The position numbers and the translations under genes are program-made. From Plutella xylostella (Eukaryota; Arthropoda; Insecta; Lepidoptera; Plutellidae): a stretch of DNA of 64,000 nt. The stretch covers positions 2,914,001-2,978,000 of the forward strand of contig NC_064002.1 in NCBI RefSeq assembly GCF_932276165.1, written 5' to 3'. Below the pieces are notes generated by a model that searched no databases, was not told the DNA's origin, and saw only the letters and a program-made list of their open reading frames with translations. Within the stretch, counting starts at the first letter, position 1, and the number at the start of each line of letters is the position of its first letter. Below are positions 58,701 through 64,000 of the stretch, one piece after another.

Positions 58701-61700
58701 GTTGGTCAGTATATGTGGCAGTATAATAACCCTTTTCAAAGACTAGAGCATTTAGTGGAATATCTGGAAATTAATGAAAACAAAGTTTTTATTTTTTATA
58801 TATTATTCCAAGTAAAGTGGCTTGCTGTCAGTTAATTTTCCATCTTGAGCCTGCTCGGCAGCTAAGCCAGGAGCGGTGTGCGACACTTCTATGCGAACAC
58901 ATAACTTCTTAGGTAAATGTGCGAAGTCCTATCGAATGTACAGCATTTCATAAGAATCTGTCTGCTGTTCTGCAATCTGAATGACATTAGAGAAGATTAA
59001 GGTGCATTTATCGATTTGATAAAAGAAAATAAACCATACCATCTTCCAGGGAAATGATGATACTAGTTGATGCCGTTTGGACTCCAGCAAGGCTTGCAGA
59101 TATTGTAAATATAAGATTGCGGTTGTTCAATAATATTTCAGATGGTATTTCATTTACAAGAGTTATCGTCACTGTATTTCCTTCGCTTTGTAGTAAAAAC
59201 CATTTTTCATATCCTAGAAAGTGATGGTTAAATATGGATTAATTTGTGAAGTTGAAAACAAACCTATCAATCAGTGTTATATCAATAAAGATTACCTTCT
59301 TCAAGTGAAAAAACTACGTTTTCATTATAACCCTGCGCCAAGGTCACTATGTTTTCGAAGTTTAATTTGTCAGCAACAGTATATGACCCAACATAGTAAG
59401 ATTTTTCAAAAACGAGAAGCGTAAGATTTTCCTCTTCTACATCAGTTTTTAAGATGATAGTGGTATACGCGGATATGCTCTGCGCAGCTGAAACTTCTAG
59501 TTCTAAAATTATGAACGTGTCAAGATTTTCTTCTGGTATTTGTTTATCAAGCTCCAATTTACTTACTGATCCTTCAGTGGTTACTTTGAAATACTCTTTC
59601 AGATCTGTAATTTTTCGATGCTTTAACTATTATGAAAAACAAGTATTTTAAATAAATAAATTATAACTAAATATATGTTTAAACATACCTCCTGAAATCT
59701 TATAAGTGTATTTTAAATCATCGCTATATCCCAAAGACAGTTTTATTGAGTCCAGTATAACATTGTCACTGCTGAATTTACCTTCATAGTAATTTTGTTC
59801 AAATCTAAGTACCGTAGGAGATGTTAGATCTGAAAATATGAAAAAGCGATTAGATTAGTAGTAGATGTATGAAAAATATGTTTGAAACTCTTATTATTAT
59901 CTGAATATTACCATCATCCAGAGAAATAATAACAGCTGCTTTTCCTTGTAAGTGATTTTCCTTGGTTGCTACTATTGATAACAAAAGATGTCTATAATTT
60001 GTCAAAACTTCTGTTGGTAACGTTTCTTTCAGAGTTAATGTAACGTAGTCCTTGTTTATTTGAATTTCAAACCATTGTTTTTGTTCTGAAATATATATTT
60101 TGGTTGTTTATTGTATATTGTAAGTACAACTTTTATCACCTTAAACATATAAAAAGCTCTAAGCAGATTTTTTTATGTTTTAAACAAATGATAAGTTCTG
60201 TAAAACAGTGGAATCGAAAGACAAATCAATGTGCCTGACTAACCGAACAATGCAATGTTAACTGGGTGGATAAGATAGATAGGACTGAAAGAGTAGGTGC
60301 TAGGTATTGAAAACATTGCATCTAAGGGAAAACGACCGTGTAAGGAGACTATTTATCAATATTTTAACGAATGCAGCACACACGAAGCAGGGCACAAAAG
60401 TATGTTGAATTTACTGAGATTTGAGTACTAGTTATTTAGTTTTACTAATTATACTTATTGTGAGTTTATTCCATACATATCTAATCAATATAGGTCATTG
60501 CCACACATCATCAGAAGTGAACAGATCTAGAAAAGGTTCGAAGTACGAACTACACGAAAAGTCCTTATTCCTGGTCGAGCAATCAAACTTCCACTGAACA
60601 CTAACACAAAGTAGGTTTAAACAAACACAATCGTACCTCCTTCCAAAGCAAACAGAACTGCATCGTCGAACTCATCAATCAATCTTATCTGCTGATCAAA
60701 AGATAATCCGGCTATTTCTGAATAGGAGCCAGAGTAATACGCTTCTTGGAATACCAGTGCCGTGACGTTATTTGTATCTTTTCTTATTTCTATCACTATT
60801 GTCGCATACGCAACGTCTGTGTCGCTCTCTGCCCGGATGGTCATAATTATGATATTGGTATCTTGTAAAACTTCCGATGTAACACCTGTTTTGAACTGAA
60901 CCGTGATTTCATTGTTGTTGTTCGCCACTTCGAAGTATTCGGAATATTCTGGGAATTTAAATAGTTATTTGGTGAATTTCAATTATTAATGAAATGATTG
61001 CAATTATTAGCGAAATTATGTGTATTTCCTTTAAATTTCATATAAATGGCGCTGTAATATTATTAATGTAAACCAAGTGGCAAAAGTTACTTTTTTAGCC
61101 CTGTATCGCCATGCTCGAAGTTCGAAACTTCGAGCCTCAAATAAGCAGATATTAACCCTTTAGTCACAAAATAGGTACTATTTAAAACGGTGCAAAATTA
61201 CATACCTCCACTAAGAGAGAAGCGTAAAGACTCAGTATAACCCTCTTCAATCTTTATTGCTTCTAGAGTTAATTCGGAGCTTTGCAAGCTGCCGCTGTAG
61301 GACTGTTGCGTGAAGCGTAGCGGGGCGCTTGAAACATCTAGCAAAAGTAACCATGTATTACTAAACTTAACTAAGGACAGATTTTTAAATGGTCCGATAG
61401 TAGTAATTATCTGCAGAATAATTGTTACGCTGTCGGTCTGAATGTTTGTACTATACAGTGACAGCACCTATATATACATATAATTCCTCAGAAAAGATTT
61501 ATCCAACTATTTGAAAATCAGCCCTCAGTTTAATAATAAATATTGTCATTGAATCGCCACAACAGTAACAAAATAGATAAAATTTCCATTAATTATTTTA
61601 TTGAATTGCTTGAATTTGCCCAAGGGCGGCGGCGGCCCGGGGTCGTCGCGACTTAATCTCGTGGTGGGTGTCCTTTTACACGGGCTATAATAACCATAGA

Positions 61701-64000
61701 GAGAGCCCGAGGATAACCGAGCTAAAATTAAACTATGTAGGTGTTAAAAACAGGGTACTATGTAAGCCGAAAAAAGATGACACATTTCGACATTTTGAAC
61801 AATTTTACTTGCTCAACTTTACAAGGTTCGCGATACAGAAATTTATATTGTTTTTACACAAGTGCAAACTTTATTGTTTATGTGATACGTATCGTAATTA
61901 TGAAAACAAATGTTTTTCAGCAGAGATGAGTCACTGTTATCAAAAACGACTGATTATACTGTAAAAGTGGCTTTATCCATTAGACGCATATTCGGTTTGA
62001 CGCACCAAAGAATTATTTAAAAAAAAACTTTATACATACCTAGTCGATTTAAAATTTCTCGTGATTATTTTTATAAAACCAAGAATATGCCCAAAATTGA
62101 TCAAATCATCTTTGTTTAAAATAAACAAACCTGTAAGAGTGATGACGACAGCAGAGCTGGCCGGCGGTGCTCCCGGCTTGGCGGCTAGTATAGAGAAGAC
62201 CAAGTTGCTTCTGCCCGACACTTCTATGGAGTCATTCTTCAGTGCCAGCGTCCAGCTGTTGCCAGCGCCTTCCAGTACAAACCACGACGCGTCCGCTGTG
62301 AATTAATGTTTGTGTGTTAATATTAGTTATAGTCGTCGGAAATAGTAACATTTTAAACGTATTTTGTGTATATTTGTATATATAATTGTTATACTCGTAT
62401 AATATACTAATTAACCGACTTATTATAATATATATAGCTGAATTGGCGCCTCAGGTGAAATGGTGTTGTTTGTTAAGATAAAATACATAAATATTACAAA
62501 CATTTTACAATACAAAAACAAAAAAAGTCATATTAGGAACTTGATATTATGACTTACAGCAAAAGTATACTAAACAACAATAAACAATAAAAATAGCTCT
62601 AATACATATCTAAATAATTACTTATATAGATAATTATCTAAATTGTTCACGTTAAAGATAACTTAGAAGTTTAGTTTAGTTAGATAGAAGTGTTAATGAA
62701 TAAGTTAGTACAATAATGAAATAACTAGTATACCTTGACAAGATTCTAAATTATATTATTGAAGATACTTTAATGTTCTATTCGTAGCCAGCCAGAATTT
62801 CTTGGAAATCAAACTGCATGAAAAAGTTTTCAAGAAAACTTGAGGAAACTTAAAGTAGCAGAAAATTGAGTGAAAGTTGGAAAGTTCATAAAAACTGTTA
62901 ACTTCCTGCAACTAAAAATAAGGGTTTTTCTACAACTACTACCTGATTTCTAATTATATGATAAATATACTCTCCTTATACAGGGATATAATTAAACGAA
63001 TAACAGTTTTAATACCTACAAAAGTTAAATATTAAGTGATTGGAATAATGTAATTACAATTACATACCTAGAATTAAAAAAAATGTGTACCTTTGATAAT
63101 TATTAAATTAATCAAATTATGTGCTGATAAAATATATATATTATGCAGTTATGAAGTTTATGGAGTAATTACACAAATTCCAACTTACCGTTGTCTTCAA
63201 GAGCAAATTCCACAGTATCATCAAATCCTTGTATCAACTGCACAGTAGGTTCAAAAACAAGCTGTTTATCTTTCGAATAAGACCCAGTGTAGTAATTGTA
63301 TTCAAATATTGGAGTTTCGGTACTGTCTTTAGTAATTTCTAGAATAGCTGTAGTGAACCCGCTGCCGTAACCCGGTCTTGATACTTGAATTTCGAGAATT
63401 ATGAAATATTCGCTGAAAGCTTCGGTGGGCAAATCTCCTTTGAGGGACAATGTTATTTTCTCATCCGATTGATCCACATTAAAATATTCGCCGTATTCTG
63501 AAAACCAAATTCAAGCTAATAAGGTGTAGCTGGGCTACAACGTAATGATGGTCTATATTTACTCGTGTAAAATACCAAACTGTTTTTAGCTGTCCAAGTA
63601 TTTTCGATGCTTAAAGGAAGGGGAGAAAACAATGCAATGTGCTGACTCTATAACTAGGGTAATGTTGTTCTGAATAATGAGTATCAATGGAAATAGGAAG
63701 CAACTATTAATCCATACATAATATACCGTCATGTAGCATTTAACTTTGACTCATAACTTTATGTTTCAGATAAATTTCTCTATATCACTATTGCATCACC
63801 CTTTACATAAAATATGAGTCCTAACTACCTTGCAAATAAGTTTCAATTACCACATCACATGTTTACCAGAAGAGACTTACCTCCAGAGACCGAGACAGCC
63901 AGGCCATCCTGCCAGCCGCCGAGCAAAGTGAAGTCTTCTATTTGAGCAGACCCACTCTCTATGCGACCCACGTAGTGGCTCCGCGCGAATCGCAAAACCC
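34308..64000 (-). CDS. Giant transmembrane cadherin-family protein, 3' part (27 exons, 5' end outside window)
   Basis: Exons 64000-63881, 63497-63189, 62295-62131, 61337-61206, 60948-60637, 60085-59912, 59829-59689, 59604-59296, 59213-59040, 58763-58626, 58536-58231, 58080-57910, 56188-56063, 54742-54590, 54308-54186, 53745-53593, 50663-50544, 50444-50295, 49364-49239, 44008-43853, 40330-40190, 38295-38165, 37243-36692, 36219-36034, 35499-35228, 34993-34805, 34725-34308. All junctions are in phase, giving 1814 codons plus stop. Order: 13 degenerate cadherin repeats (each with an F-x-x-x-x-Y-x-G strand start, a GYxETVxFxL strand and an A-T-I-I-I end), one canonical repeat with DINDNDP, a last repeat, a membrane-proximal domain, a transmembrane helix and a tail. 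Cadherins are adhesion proteins; most repeats here lack the DxNDN, DxD and DRE calcium ligands. The overall end-region layout resembles insect cadherins such as the Cry1 receptor class, but no ortholog can be named. Confidence 0.9.
34805..34993 (-). CDS. Cadherin exon 26: membrane-proximal end and transmembrane helix
   Basis: Phase 2-2. Residues DISSNFIASVVVDSVSLRDY, LESREICSVVSGRD, then a helix of about 23 residues (IGLLAATIVLSILLIILIAS and onward) and FFLKW as the stop-transfer start. Confidence 0.92.
35228..35499 (-). CDS. Cadherin exon 25: membrane-proximal extracellular domain
   Basis: Phase 0-2, 90 codons starting VRLLTEDHIAVVTVRDSFLE, then ESILKELNDALGYEVKVLNA and SRAEVAPGTSLQLYLYG. 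The pattern (strand, helix with ILKELNDALG, strand, LQLYLY strand) matches the membrane-adjacent domain placed after the last repeat in several non-classical cadherins. Residue conservation cannot be tested here. Confidence 0.85.
35500..36033 (-). other. Cadherin intron
   Basis: AT-rich; nothing recognised. Confidence 0.6.
36034..36219 (-). CDS. Cadherin exon 24: last cadherin repeat, C-terminal part
   Basis: Phase 0-0, 62 codons. ATDADIGENAALLYW is the classic repeat-start calcium motif (DAD), and later ALPDGITLAVHATDRNGQGN gives the ATDRNG strand. No DxNDN end: the repeat runs straight into the membrane-proximal domain. Confidence 0.9.
36303..36503 (-). mobile_element. Helitron-like element, third copy
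   Basis: Reverse orientation relative to 26021-26408: ACAAGCTGTTCCCGCGAGCT at one end and TTATAATATTAGTTAG at the other, with CAGACAGACAGACA inside. Confidence 0.55.
36692..37243 (-). CDS. Cadherin exon 23: canonical calcium-binding repeat with a furin-like site
   Basis: 184 codons, phase 0-0, much longer than the exons upstream. It carries ARAIDREDESIAF (DRE type), VELVLYCDNDTNQSS, then RSKR followed by SL (36935-36924), and FVNLIVNDINDNDPIFVEK, the textbook inter-repeat linker. The basic RSKR motif fits R-x-K-R furin cleavage. NQS is an N-glycosylation site next to it. Confidence 0.92.
37244..38164 (-). other. Cadherin intron
   Basis: AT-rich spacer with no repeat or exon that I can identify. 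Confidence 0.6.
38165..38295 (-). CDS. Cadherin exon 22: C-half of degenerate repeat 13
   Basis: 131 bp, phase 1 in, phase 0 out; this is where the phase-1 series ends. YLQARVSVSADGELQLFAPV then YSFSVSATTVTSQVTATAP. Confidence 0.85.
38296..40189 (-). other. Cadherin intron with SINE remnant
   Basis: Holds a worn SINE body at 38325-38480 and otherwise AT-rich sequence. Confidence 0.6.
38325..38480 (-). mobile_element. SINE body remnant
   Basis: ATACACGGCCATCGGACCCC and AGGCAGCGCCTGT match the 3' body of the tRNA-headed SINE at 57409-57665 in reverse orientation; the tRNA head is missing. Confidence 0.55.
40190..40330 (-). CDS. Cadherin exon 21: N-half of degenerate repeat 13
   Basis: Phase 1-1, 141 bp. 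PPAVSFSSESYEIRADVSQT then RVQATADNNERVTYAVVTDN. Closer to a normal cadherin start (FSSESYEI, VQATADNNE) than the exons upstream. Confidence 0.88.
40745..41517. mobile_element. Hairpin element 'AACCGACTTC', copy 2
   Basis: Same 773-bp design and nearly the same sequence as 30412-31183, including the long stem and the AAAAAAGATCCCGACGAATT end. Lies in the intron between cadherin exons 20 and 21. Confidence 0.75.
41650..42605. repeat. Three-copy tandem repeat of about 277 bp
   Basis: Copies start at 41650, 42109 and 42386 with CAATCAGCGCCCCTACCCAA, and share CTACAATTGTTGTTGCGTAG and GAATTGATTGAGTTTTGAAG. Copy 1 is longer because of an insertion at 41850-42019. The last copy fades near 42605. 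Confidence 0.85.
41850..42019. mobile_element. 170-bp insertion flanked by a 9-bp direct repeat
   Basis: AGGTAAAAG stands at 41841-41849 and again at 42020-42028; the other two tandem copies have it once. T-rich interior without ORF. Origin unknown; the flanks look like a target-site duplication. Confidence 0.6.
42755..43075 (-). mobile_element. RTE-type LINE 3' fragment
   Basis: Minus strand reads RQRTKVTDVSHRVTKLKWQW, AGHICRRTDDRWGKRVLEWR and GRPSARWGDDLRKV; the plus strand has CTGCTGGACGTAGGCCTCTC. Reading is damaged toward the end. Confidence 0.75.
43330..43480. repeat. Dispersed repeat shared with 54033-54140
   Basis: GCTGCGTTCGCAGTGGGC at the start and TTTGCGGCACTACGCGTGCC...GAACAGTTTACCTACTGGG later; the same blocks occur at 54033-54140. 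Confidence 0.55.
43682..43815. mobile_element. MITE-like inverted-repeat element
   Basis: ACCCTGATTGCACCTACCGA at the left pairs with TCGGTAGGTGTAACAAGGGT at the right and the stem continues through GTAGAGTG. Confidence 0.7.
43853..44008 (-). CDS. Cadherin exon 20: C-half of degenerate repeat 12
   Basis: Phase 1-1. ELSSMFSAAASAGAVEVQAT then LPSGTSHVVLELEADSARAV and LILEVIET. GC-rich like exons 16 and 18. A MITE lies 37 bases from its donor. Confidence 0.88.
44303..44606. repeat. Palindromic left end: 63-bp arms
   Basis: AATAGACGCATTTTTCCTGA onward (44303-44365) is repeated in reverse at 44543-44606, enclosing the promoter block as the loop. Confidence 0.85.
44485..44521 (+). promoter_or_regulatory. 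Core promoter in left terminal repeat, facing inward
   Basis: TATATAAATA at 44485-44494 and the arthropod initiator TCAGTT at 44515-44520, with 32 bases from the first TATA base to the initiator A. The first ATG downstream (44532) opens only three codons. Confidence 0.6.
45119..45235 (+). CDS. Small ORF of unknown function in the element
   Basis: 38 codons starting MQQPTLEDLLSQPCTTTRPA and ending SSPWNEEWCLKGR. It is just downstream of CTGACCTCAG, a plausible acceptor, so it might be an exon of a spliced transcript from the left promoter. GC-rich against its surroundings. No family recognised; could be chance. Confidence 0.25.
47216..47350. repeat. End fragment of the GGGGTCACT MITE family
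   Basis: GTGTCTGGGGGGTCACTTTA here repeats the left end of 6051-6570, and ACGACAGCTCTCGTTCGTTC resembles that element's right part. Confidence 0.4.
47800..48471 (+). CDS. Candidate 223-codon ORF running through a minisatellite
   Basis: Starts MMADDDDRASNSAGGSAEHK, reads SSQTGGVWIWQPEQ, then repeated WPGPGPGVRCDAGGT-type units. All frames on both strands are open through the repeats because the units lack stops, so openness is weak evidence. The unique first 35 residues are the only part that looks protein-like. Confidence 0.2.
   Translation: MMADDDDRASNSAGGSAEHKISSQTGGVWIWQPEQECQVCAAMQVGQHSRQGRSAWLGLCSNVGSTNRWPGPGPGVRCDAGGTKWWPGPGPGVQPPGQECMAGSMQRCRYHKPVARARTGCTLRCRWHETAASAGAQGRVYAAMQVARTGGQGRSAGPGVRCDAGATRRRPAQEHRAGCRLHETSISPNRPAYPQRVGTGGSHYSPHMPQCPNILKLGATCLL
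47928..48345. repeat. GC-rich minisatellite, unit about 51-60 bp
   Basis: About seven units built on GGCCAGGGCCAGGACCGGGT and TACGCTGCGATGCAGGTGGC, with higher-order alternation (units starting CAGCCGCCAGGGCAGGAG occur twice). Strong GC contrast with AT-rich flanks. Confidence 0.9.
48839..49000 (-). CDS. 53-codon ORF directly behind the right-end promoter
   Basis: The first ATG after the initiator (GGCAAAATGG context) opens MAQCSHGSRRLRSDGEKYNI, continuing EFAESSLPGAVACLDGLPAD and ending EDFATKV. An AAG/GTTTGA near the end could be a donor. Function unknown. Position behind a TATA/TCAGTT pair makes it more credible than other small ORFs here. Confidence 0.35.
   Translation of the reverse strand: MAQCSHGSRRLRSDGEKYNIEFAESSLPGAVACLDGLPADAHAAIAEDFATKV
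49034..49070 (-). promoter_or_regulatory. Core promoter in right terminal repeat, facing inward
   Basis: Minus strand TATATAAATA (49070-49061) and TCAGTTG (49040-49034); TATA-to-initiator spacing is again 32 bases, as in the left copy. Confidence 0.6.
49239..49364 (-). CDS. Cadherin exon 19: N-half of degenerate repeat 12
   Basis: Phase 1-1. STPTEVFFSKTLYTGSYKDG then VVAHEDILVTGYNGNTIKVI. Its donor GTAAGTTA starts 17 bases from the end of the 4.9 kb inverted-terminus element. Confidence 0.88.
49365..50294 (-). other. Cadherin intron
   Basis: AT-rich; a worn repeat at about 50040-50280 ends in ACACCCTGTATAT, a tail shared with 22570-22622. No exon. Confidence 0.5.
50295..50444 (-). CDS. Cadherin exon 18: C-half of degenerate repeat 11
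   Basis: Phase 1-1, 150 bp. YSELFTAQATSGVVVVRAGS then LPAGVALVTLTLQADTAAAV and LVLTVQS. About 94% identical in DNA to exon 16, which has one extra codon. Confidence 0.9.
50544..50663 (-). CDS. Cadherin exon 17: N-half of degenerate repeat 11
   Basis: Phase 1-1, 120 bp. PKEVSFEKILYTGTYTEGDV then KHEDIKVSGYDGTVVTITG. Confidence 0.9.
50711..50880 (+). mobile_element. tRNA-headed SINE, first part (interrupted)
   Basis: Head GACGACCGAATGGCGTAGTG, TGACTACTGAGCCGAAGGTC and GGTTCGATTCCCGGCTGGGG (B box). The body continues CCCGCCCCCTATTACATTGG to 50880, breaks, and resumes at 53371. A tRNA gene is unlikely because the same head recurs with SINE body at 52365 and 57409. Confidence 0.75.
52118..52365 (-). 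mobile_element. tRNA-headed SINE, full-length, inside the TA element
   Basis: Reverse copy: head at the right (GACGACCGAATGGCG inverse at 52351-52365), body with GCTGTCCGACGCCCATAACA and the end ATGTGGGGACATCTCACACA region at 52121. Confidence 0.75.
52440..52900 (+). mobile_element. Old RTE/LINE 3' fragment inside the TA element
   Basis: Plus strand, across several frameshifts and stops: LLYACNTW, FWPEIISN, IGIAIPCVE-type and LCSTGGT-like end. This is the pattern of the C-terminal region of another LINE lineage than the other copies in the window. Confidence 0.55.
53371..53463 (+). mobile_element. SINE, second part with (GT)n tail
   Basis: ACACTCTGGCGAAAATTGGG through CTACCCCGCAAGGGATACAT to a GTGTGT tail; continuation of 50711-50880. 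Confidence 0.7.
53593..53745 (-). CDS. Cadherin exon 16: C-half of degenerate repeat 10
   Basis: Phase 1-1, 153 bp. EYSEFFTAQATSGVVVVQAV then GSLTLPAGVALVTLTLQADT. Near-duplicate of exon 18; the match continues about 18 bases into the downstream intron (ATTGCAATAGCCCACCTG). Confidence 0.9.
54033..54140. repeat. Dispersed repeat shared with 43330-43480
   Basis: GGCTGCGTTCTCGTTAGACA and TTTGCGGCGTTACGCGCGCC...GAACAGTTTGCCTACTGGG. Confidence 0.55.
54186..54308 (-). CDS. Cadherin exon 15: N-half of degenerate repeat 10
   Basis: Phase 1-1. IPGDVYFEKSVYTGTFKDGT then VEHEAMKVSGYDGTVINISG; paralogous to exon 17 but clearly more diverged than exons 16 and 18 are from each other. Confidence 0.9.
54590..54742 (-). 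CDS. Cadherin exon 14: C-half of degenerate repeat 9
   Basis: Phase 1-1. EYGALFEARISAGTVTVQAT then GHVTLELQAGEARTVLVLVI. Confidence 0.9.
54743..56062 (-). other. Cadherin intron
   Basis: Holds a MITE-like element (54948-55149), a short GAGGCCTATGTCCAGCAGT LINE scrap at 55265-55290 and a SINE-body scrap at 55688-55742. The 122-codon plus ORF at 55554-55922 overlaps the SINE scrap and is not a gene. Confidence 0.5.
54948..55149. mobile_element. MITE-like element with TACAGGGTGA ends
   Basis: TACAGGGTGAC at the left and TTCACCCTGTGTA at the right, 200 bp apart. Short ends only. Confidence 0.4.
56063..56188 (-). CDS. Cadherin exon 13: N-half of degenerate repeat 9
   Basis: Phase 1-1. DTTSNDVSFEKALYTGVISG then VQHEDIVVTGFEGTIVEVLG. 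Confidence 0.9.
56700..57372 (+). mobile_element. RTE-type LINE fragment with frameshift
   Basis: First frame MNRSKTQVMTNSAKSRVEVD, YIYLGQIASFENRQDKEVER and CILPVLTYGAQTW; the frame shifts near 57088 and continues AQTAKLKWAWAGHVCRMHPD, RGRPRWRWRDDLDRF and ending QQWDTIQAA. It covers the end of the reverse transcriptase domain and the C-terminus. Inactive. Confidence 0.85.
57409..57665 (+). mobile_element. tRNA-headed SINE, full-length reference copy
   Basis: Head CGACCGAATGGCGTAGTGGT with B box GGTTCGATTCCCGG, body with GTATCTATCTATCTATGT, ATATCAGCTGTCCGACACCC, GGTTCTGCCTAGCTTGGGGT, and an (ATTT)n tail. Directly behind the LINE fragment's A-rich end. Confidence 0.8.
57681..57846 (-). mobile_element. 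Helitron-like element, fourth copy with internal deletion
   Basis: AACTAGCTGTTCCCGCGCGC to TTATAATATTAGTTAG. Relative to 36303-36503 it lacks about 40 bases between AAAAAGTA and TGTGTACCAAA. Confidence 0.55.
57910..58080 (-). CDS. Cadherin exon 12: C-half of degenerate repeat 8
   Basis: Phase 1-1, 171 bp. EGSRWFLIRESGNSVTIIPT then LATELSEDILSFSVIANKPG. WF at the strand start groups it with exons 3, 6 and 9. Confidence 0.9.
58231..58536 (-). CDS. Cadherin exon 11: C-half of repeat 7 fused to N-half of repeat 8
   Basis: Phase 1-1, 306 bp. DLARYFTVDNTGAVVTLSGS, IVLELVATSKNAISASATII, then PVFTESYYAAKFSPAGGLKF and QGYDETVTFALSE. It shows plainly that the two half-exons abut as one cadherin repeat series. 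Confidence 0.93.
58626..58763 (-). CDS. Cadherin exon 10: N-half of degenerate repeat 7
   Basis: Phase 1-1. DIPLNALVFEKGYYTATYTD then ESVIKLSEGYDETVSFSLEG. Confidence 0.9.
59040..59213 (-). CDS. Cadherin exon 9: C-half of degenerate repeat 6
   Basis: Phase 1-1. GYEKWFLLQSEGNTVTITLV then NRNLIFTISASLAGVQTAST. Confidence 0.9.
59296..59604 (-). CDS. Cadherin exon 8: C-half of repeat 5 fused to N-half of repeat 6
   Basis: Phase 1-1, 309 bp. DLKEYFKVTTEGSVSKLELD, FIILELEVSAAQSISAYTTI, then LLVFEKSYYVGSYTVADKLN and AQGYNENVVFSLEE. Confidence 0.93.
59689..59829 (-). CDS. Cadherin exon 7: N-half of degenerate repeat 5
   Basis: Phase 1-1. DLTSPTVLRFEQNYYEGKFS then DSIKLSLGYSDDLKYTYKIS. Confidence 0.9.
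59912..60085 (-). CDS. Cadherin exon 6: C-half of degenerate repeat 4
   Basis: Phase 1-1. EQKQWFEIQINKDYVTLTLK then HLLLSIVATKENHLQGKAAV. Confidence 0.9.
60086..60636 (-). other. Cadherin intron
   Basis: AT-rich; nothing recognised. Confidence 0.6.
60637..60948 (-). CDS. Cadherin exon 5: C-half of repeat 3 fused to N-half of repeat 4
   Basis: Phase 1-1, 312 bp. EYSEYFEVANNNNEITVQFK, IIIMTIRAESDTDVAYATIV, then ALVFQEAYYSGSYSEIAGLS and DEFDDAVLFALEG. Confidence 0.93.
61206..61337 (-). CDS. Cadherin exon 4: N-half of degenerate repeat 3
   Basis: Phase 1-1. DVSSAPLRFTQQSYSGSLQS then EAIKIEEGYTESLRFSLSG. Confidence 0.9.
61338..62130 (-). other. Cadherin intron with a small GC island
   Basis: 61618-61700 is GC-rich (GGCGGCGGCGGCCCGGGGTC, then CTCGTGGTGGGTGTCC) in otherwise AT-rich sequence. 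No exon fits the phase. Confidence 0.5.
62131..62295 (-). CDS. Cadherin exon 3: C-half of degenerate repeat 2
   Basis: Phase 1-1, 165 bp. ADASWFVLEGAGNSWTLALK then SNLVFSILAAKPGAPPASSA and VVITLT. Confidence 0.9.
62296..63188 (-). other. Cadherin intron
   Basis: Very AT-rich spacer, no repeat or exon identified. Confidence 0.6.
63189..63497 (-). CDS. Cadherin exon 2: C-half of repeat 1 fused to N-half of repeat 2
   Basis: Phase 1-1, 309 bp. EYGEYFNVDQSDEKITLSLK, FIILEIQVSRPGYGSGFTTA, then PIFEYNYYTGSYSKDKQLVF and QGFDDTVEFALEDN. Confidence 0.93.
63881..64000 (-). CDS. Cadherin exon 1 (of window): N-half of repeat 1, cut by window edge
   Basis: VLRFARSHYVGRIESGSAQI then LLGGWQDGLAVSVSG, ending at a GTAAGT donor in phase 1. 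The upstream part lies beyond base 64000. Confidence 0.85.

Noticed and set aside
1..64000. CRISPR array, rRNA, prokaryotic operon or ribosome binding sites
   Set aside because: None visible; the window is eukaryotic nuclear DNA.

Overview
The window is animal nuclear DNA: AT-rich, intron-rich, with strong GT/AG splice sites and dense interspersed repeats. The repeats (RTE-type LINE 3' ends with the lepidopteran 'GEAY' C-terminus, tRNA-headed SINEs, Helitron-like and MITE elements) and an RR-type chitin-binding cuticle protein point to an insect, most likely a moth or butterfly (Lepidoptera). Almost none of the real coding sequence forms a long ORF; it is in small exons that I rebuilt from splice sites and codon phase.

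Two genes are supported, both on the minus strand. (1) From 19817 down past the left edge is a secreted cuticle-type protein. A 10-codon signal-peptide exon at 19788-19817 is separated by a 14.9 kb repeat-rich intron from an acidic linker exon, a chitin-binding RR domain exon, a Pro-rich exon, and then a string of phase-1 exons encoding collagen-like Gly-Pro-X repeats (four in the window; the gene continues beyond base 309). (2) From the right edge (64000) to 34308 is the 3' part of a very long transmembrane cadherin-family gene. There are 27 exons and 1814 codons before the stop, all phase-compatible. It holds about 13 degenerate cadherin repeats with no recognisable calcium motifs, then one canonical repeat (DINDNDP), a final repeat, a membrane-proximal domain, one transmembrane helix and a cytoplasmic tail of about 138 residues.

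The 19.99-34.27 kb stretch between the genes shows no convincing gene: mostly AT-rich spacer with an RTE LINE fragment, a tandem Helitron-like pair, MITEs, a 370 bp interspersed repeat and one copy of a hairpin element.

The cadherin introns are a record of transposition. They hold a second copy of the hairpin element, a three-copy tandem repeat with an insertion, a 2.49 kb TA-flanked inverted-repeat element inside a SINE, and LINE and SINE copies. The most unusual is a 4.9 kb inverted-terminus element at 44303-49222. Each of its ends carries an apparently identical 172 bp block with a TATA box and a TCAGTT initiator facing inward, and it ends 17 bp from a cadherin splice donor.

The observations I rate highest are the two-tier duplicated exon architecture of the calcium-motif-free cadherin array, and the inward-promoter element in its intron.
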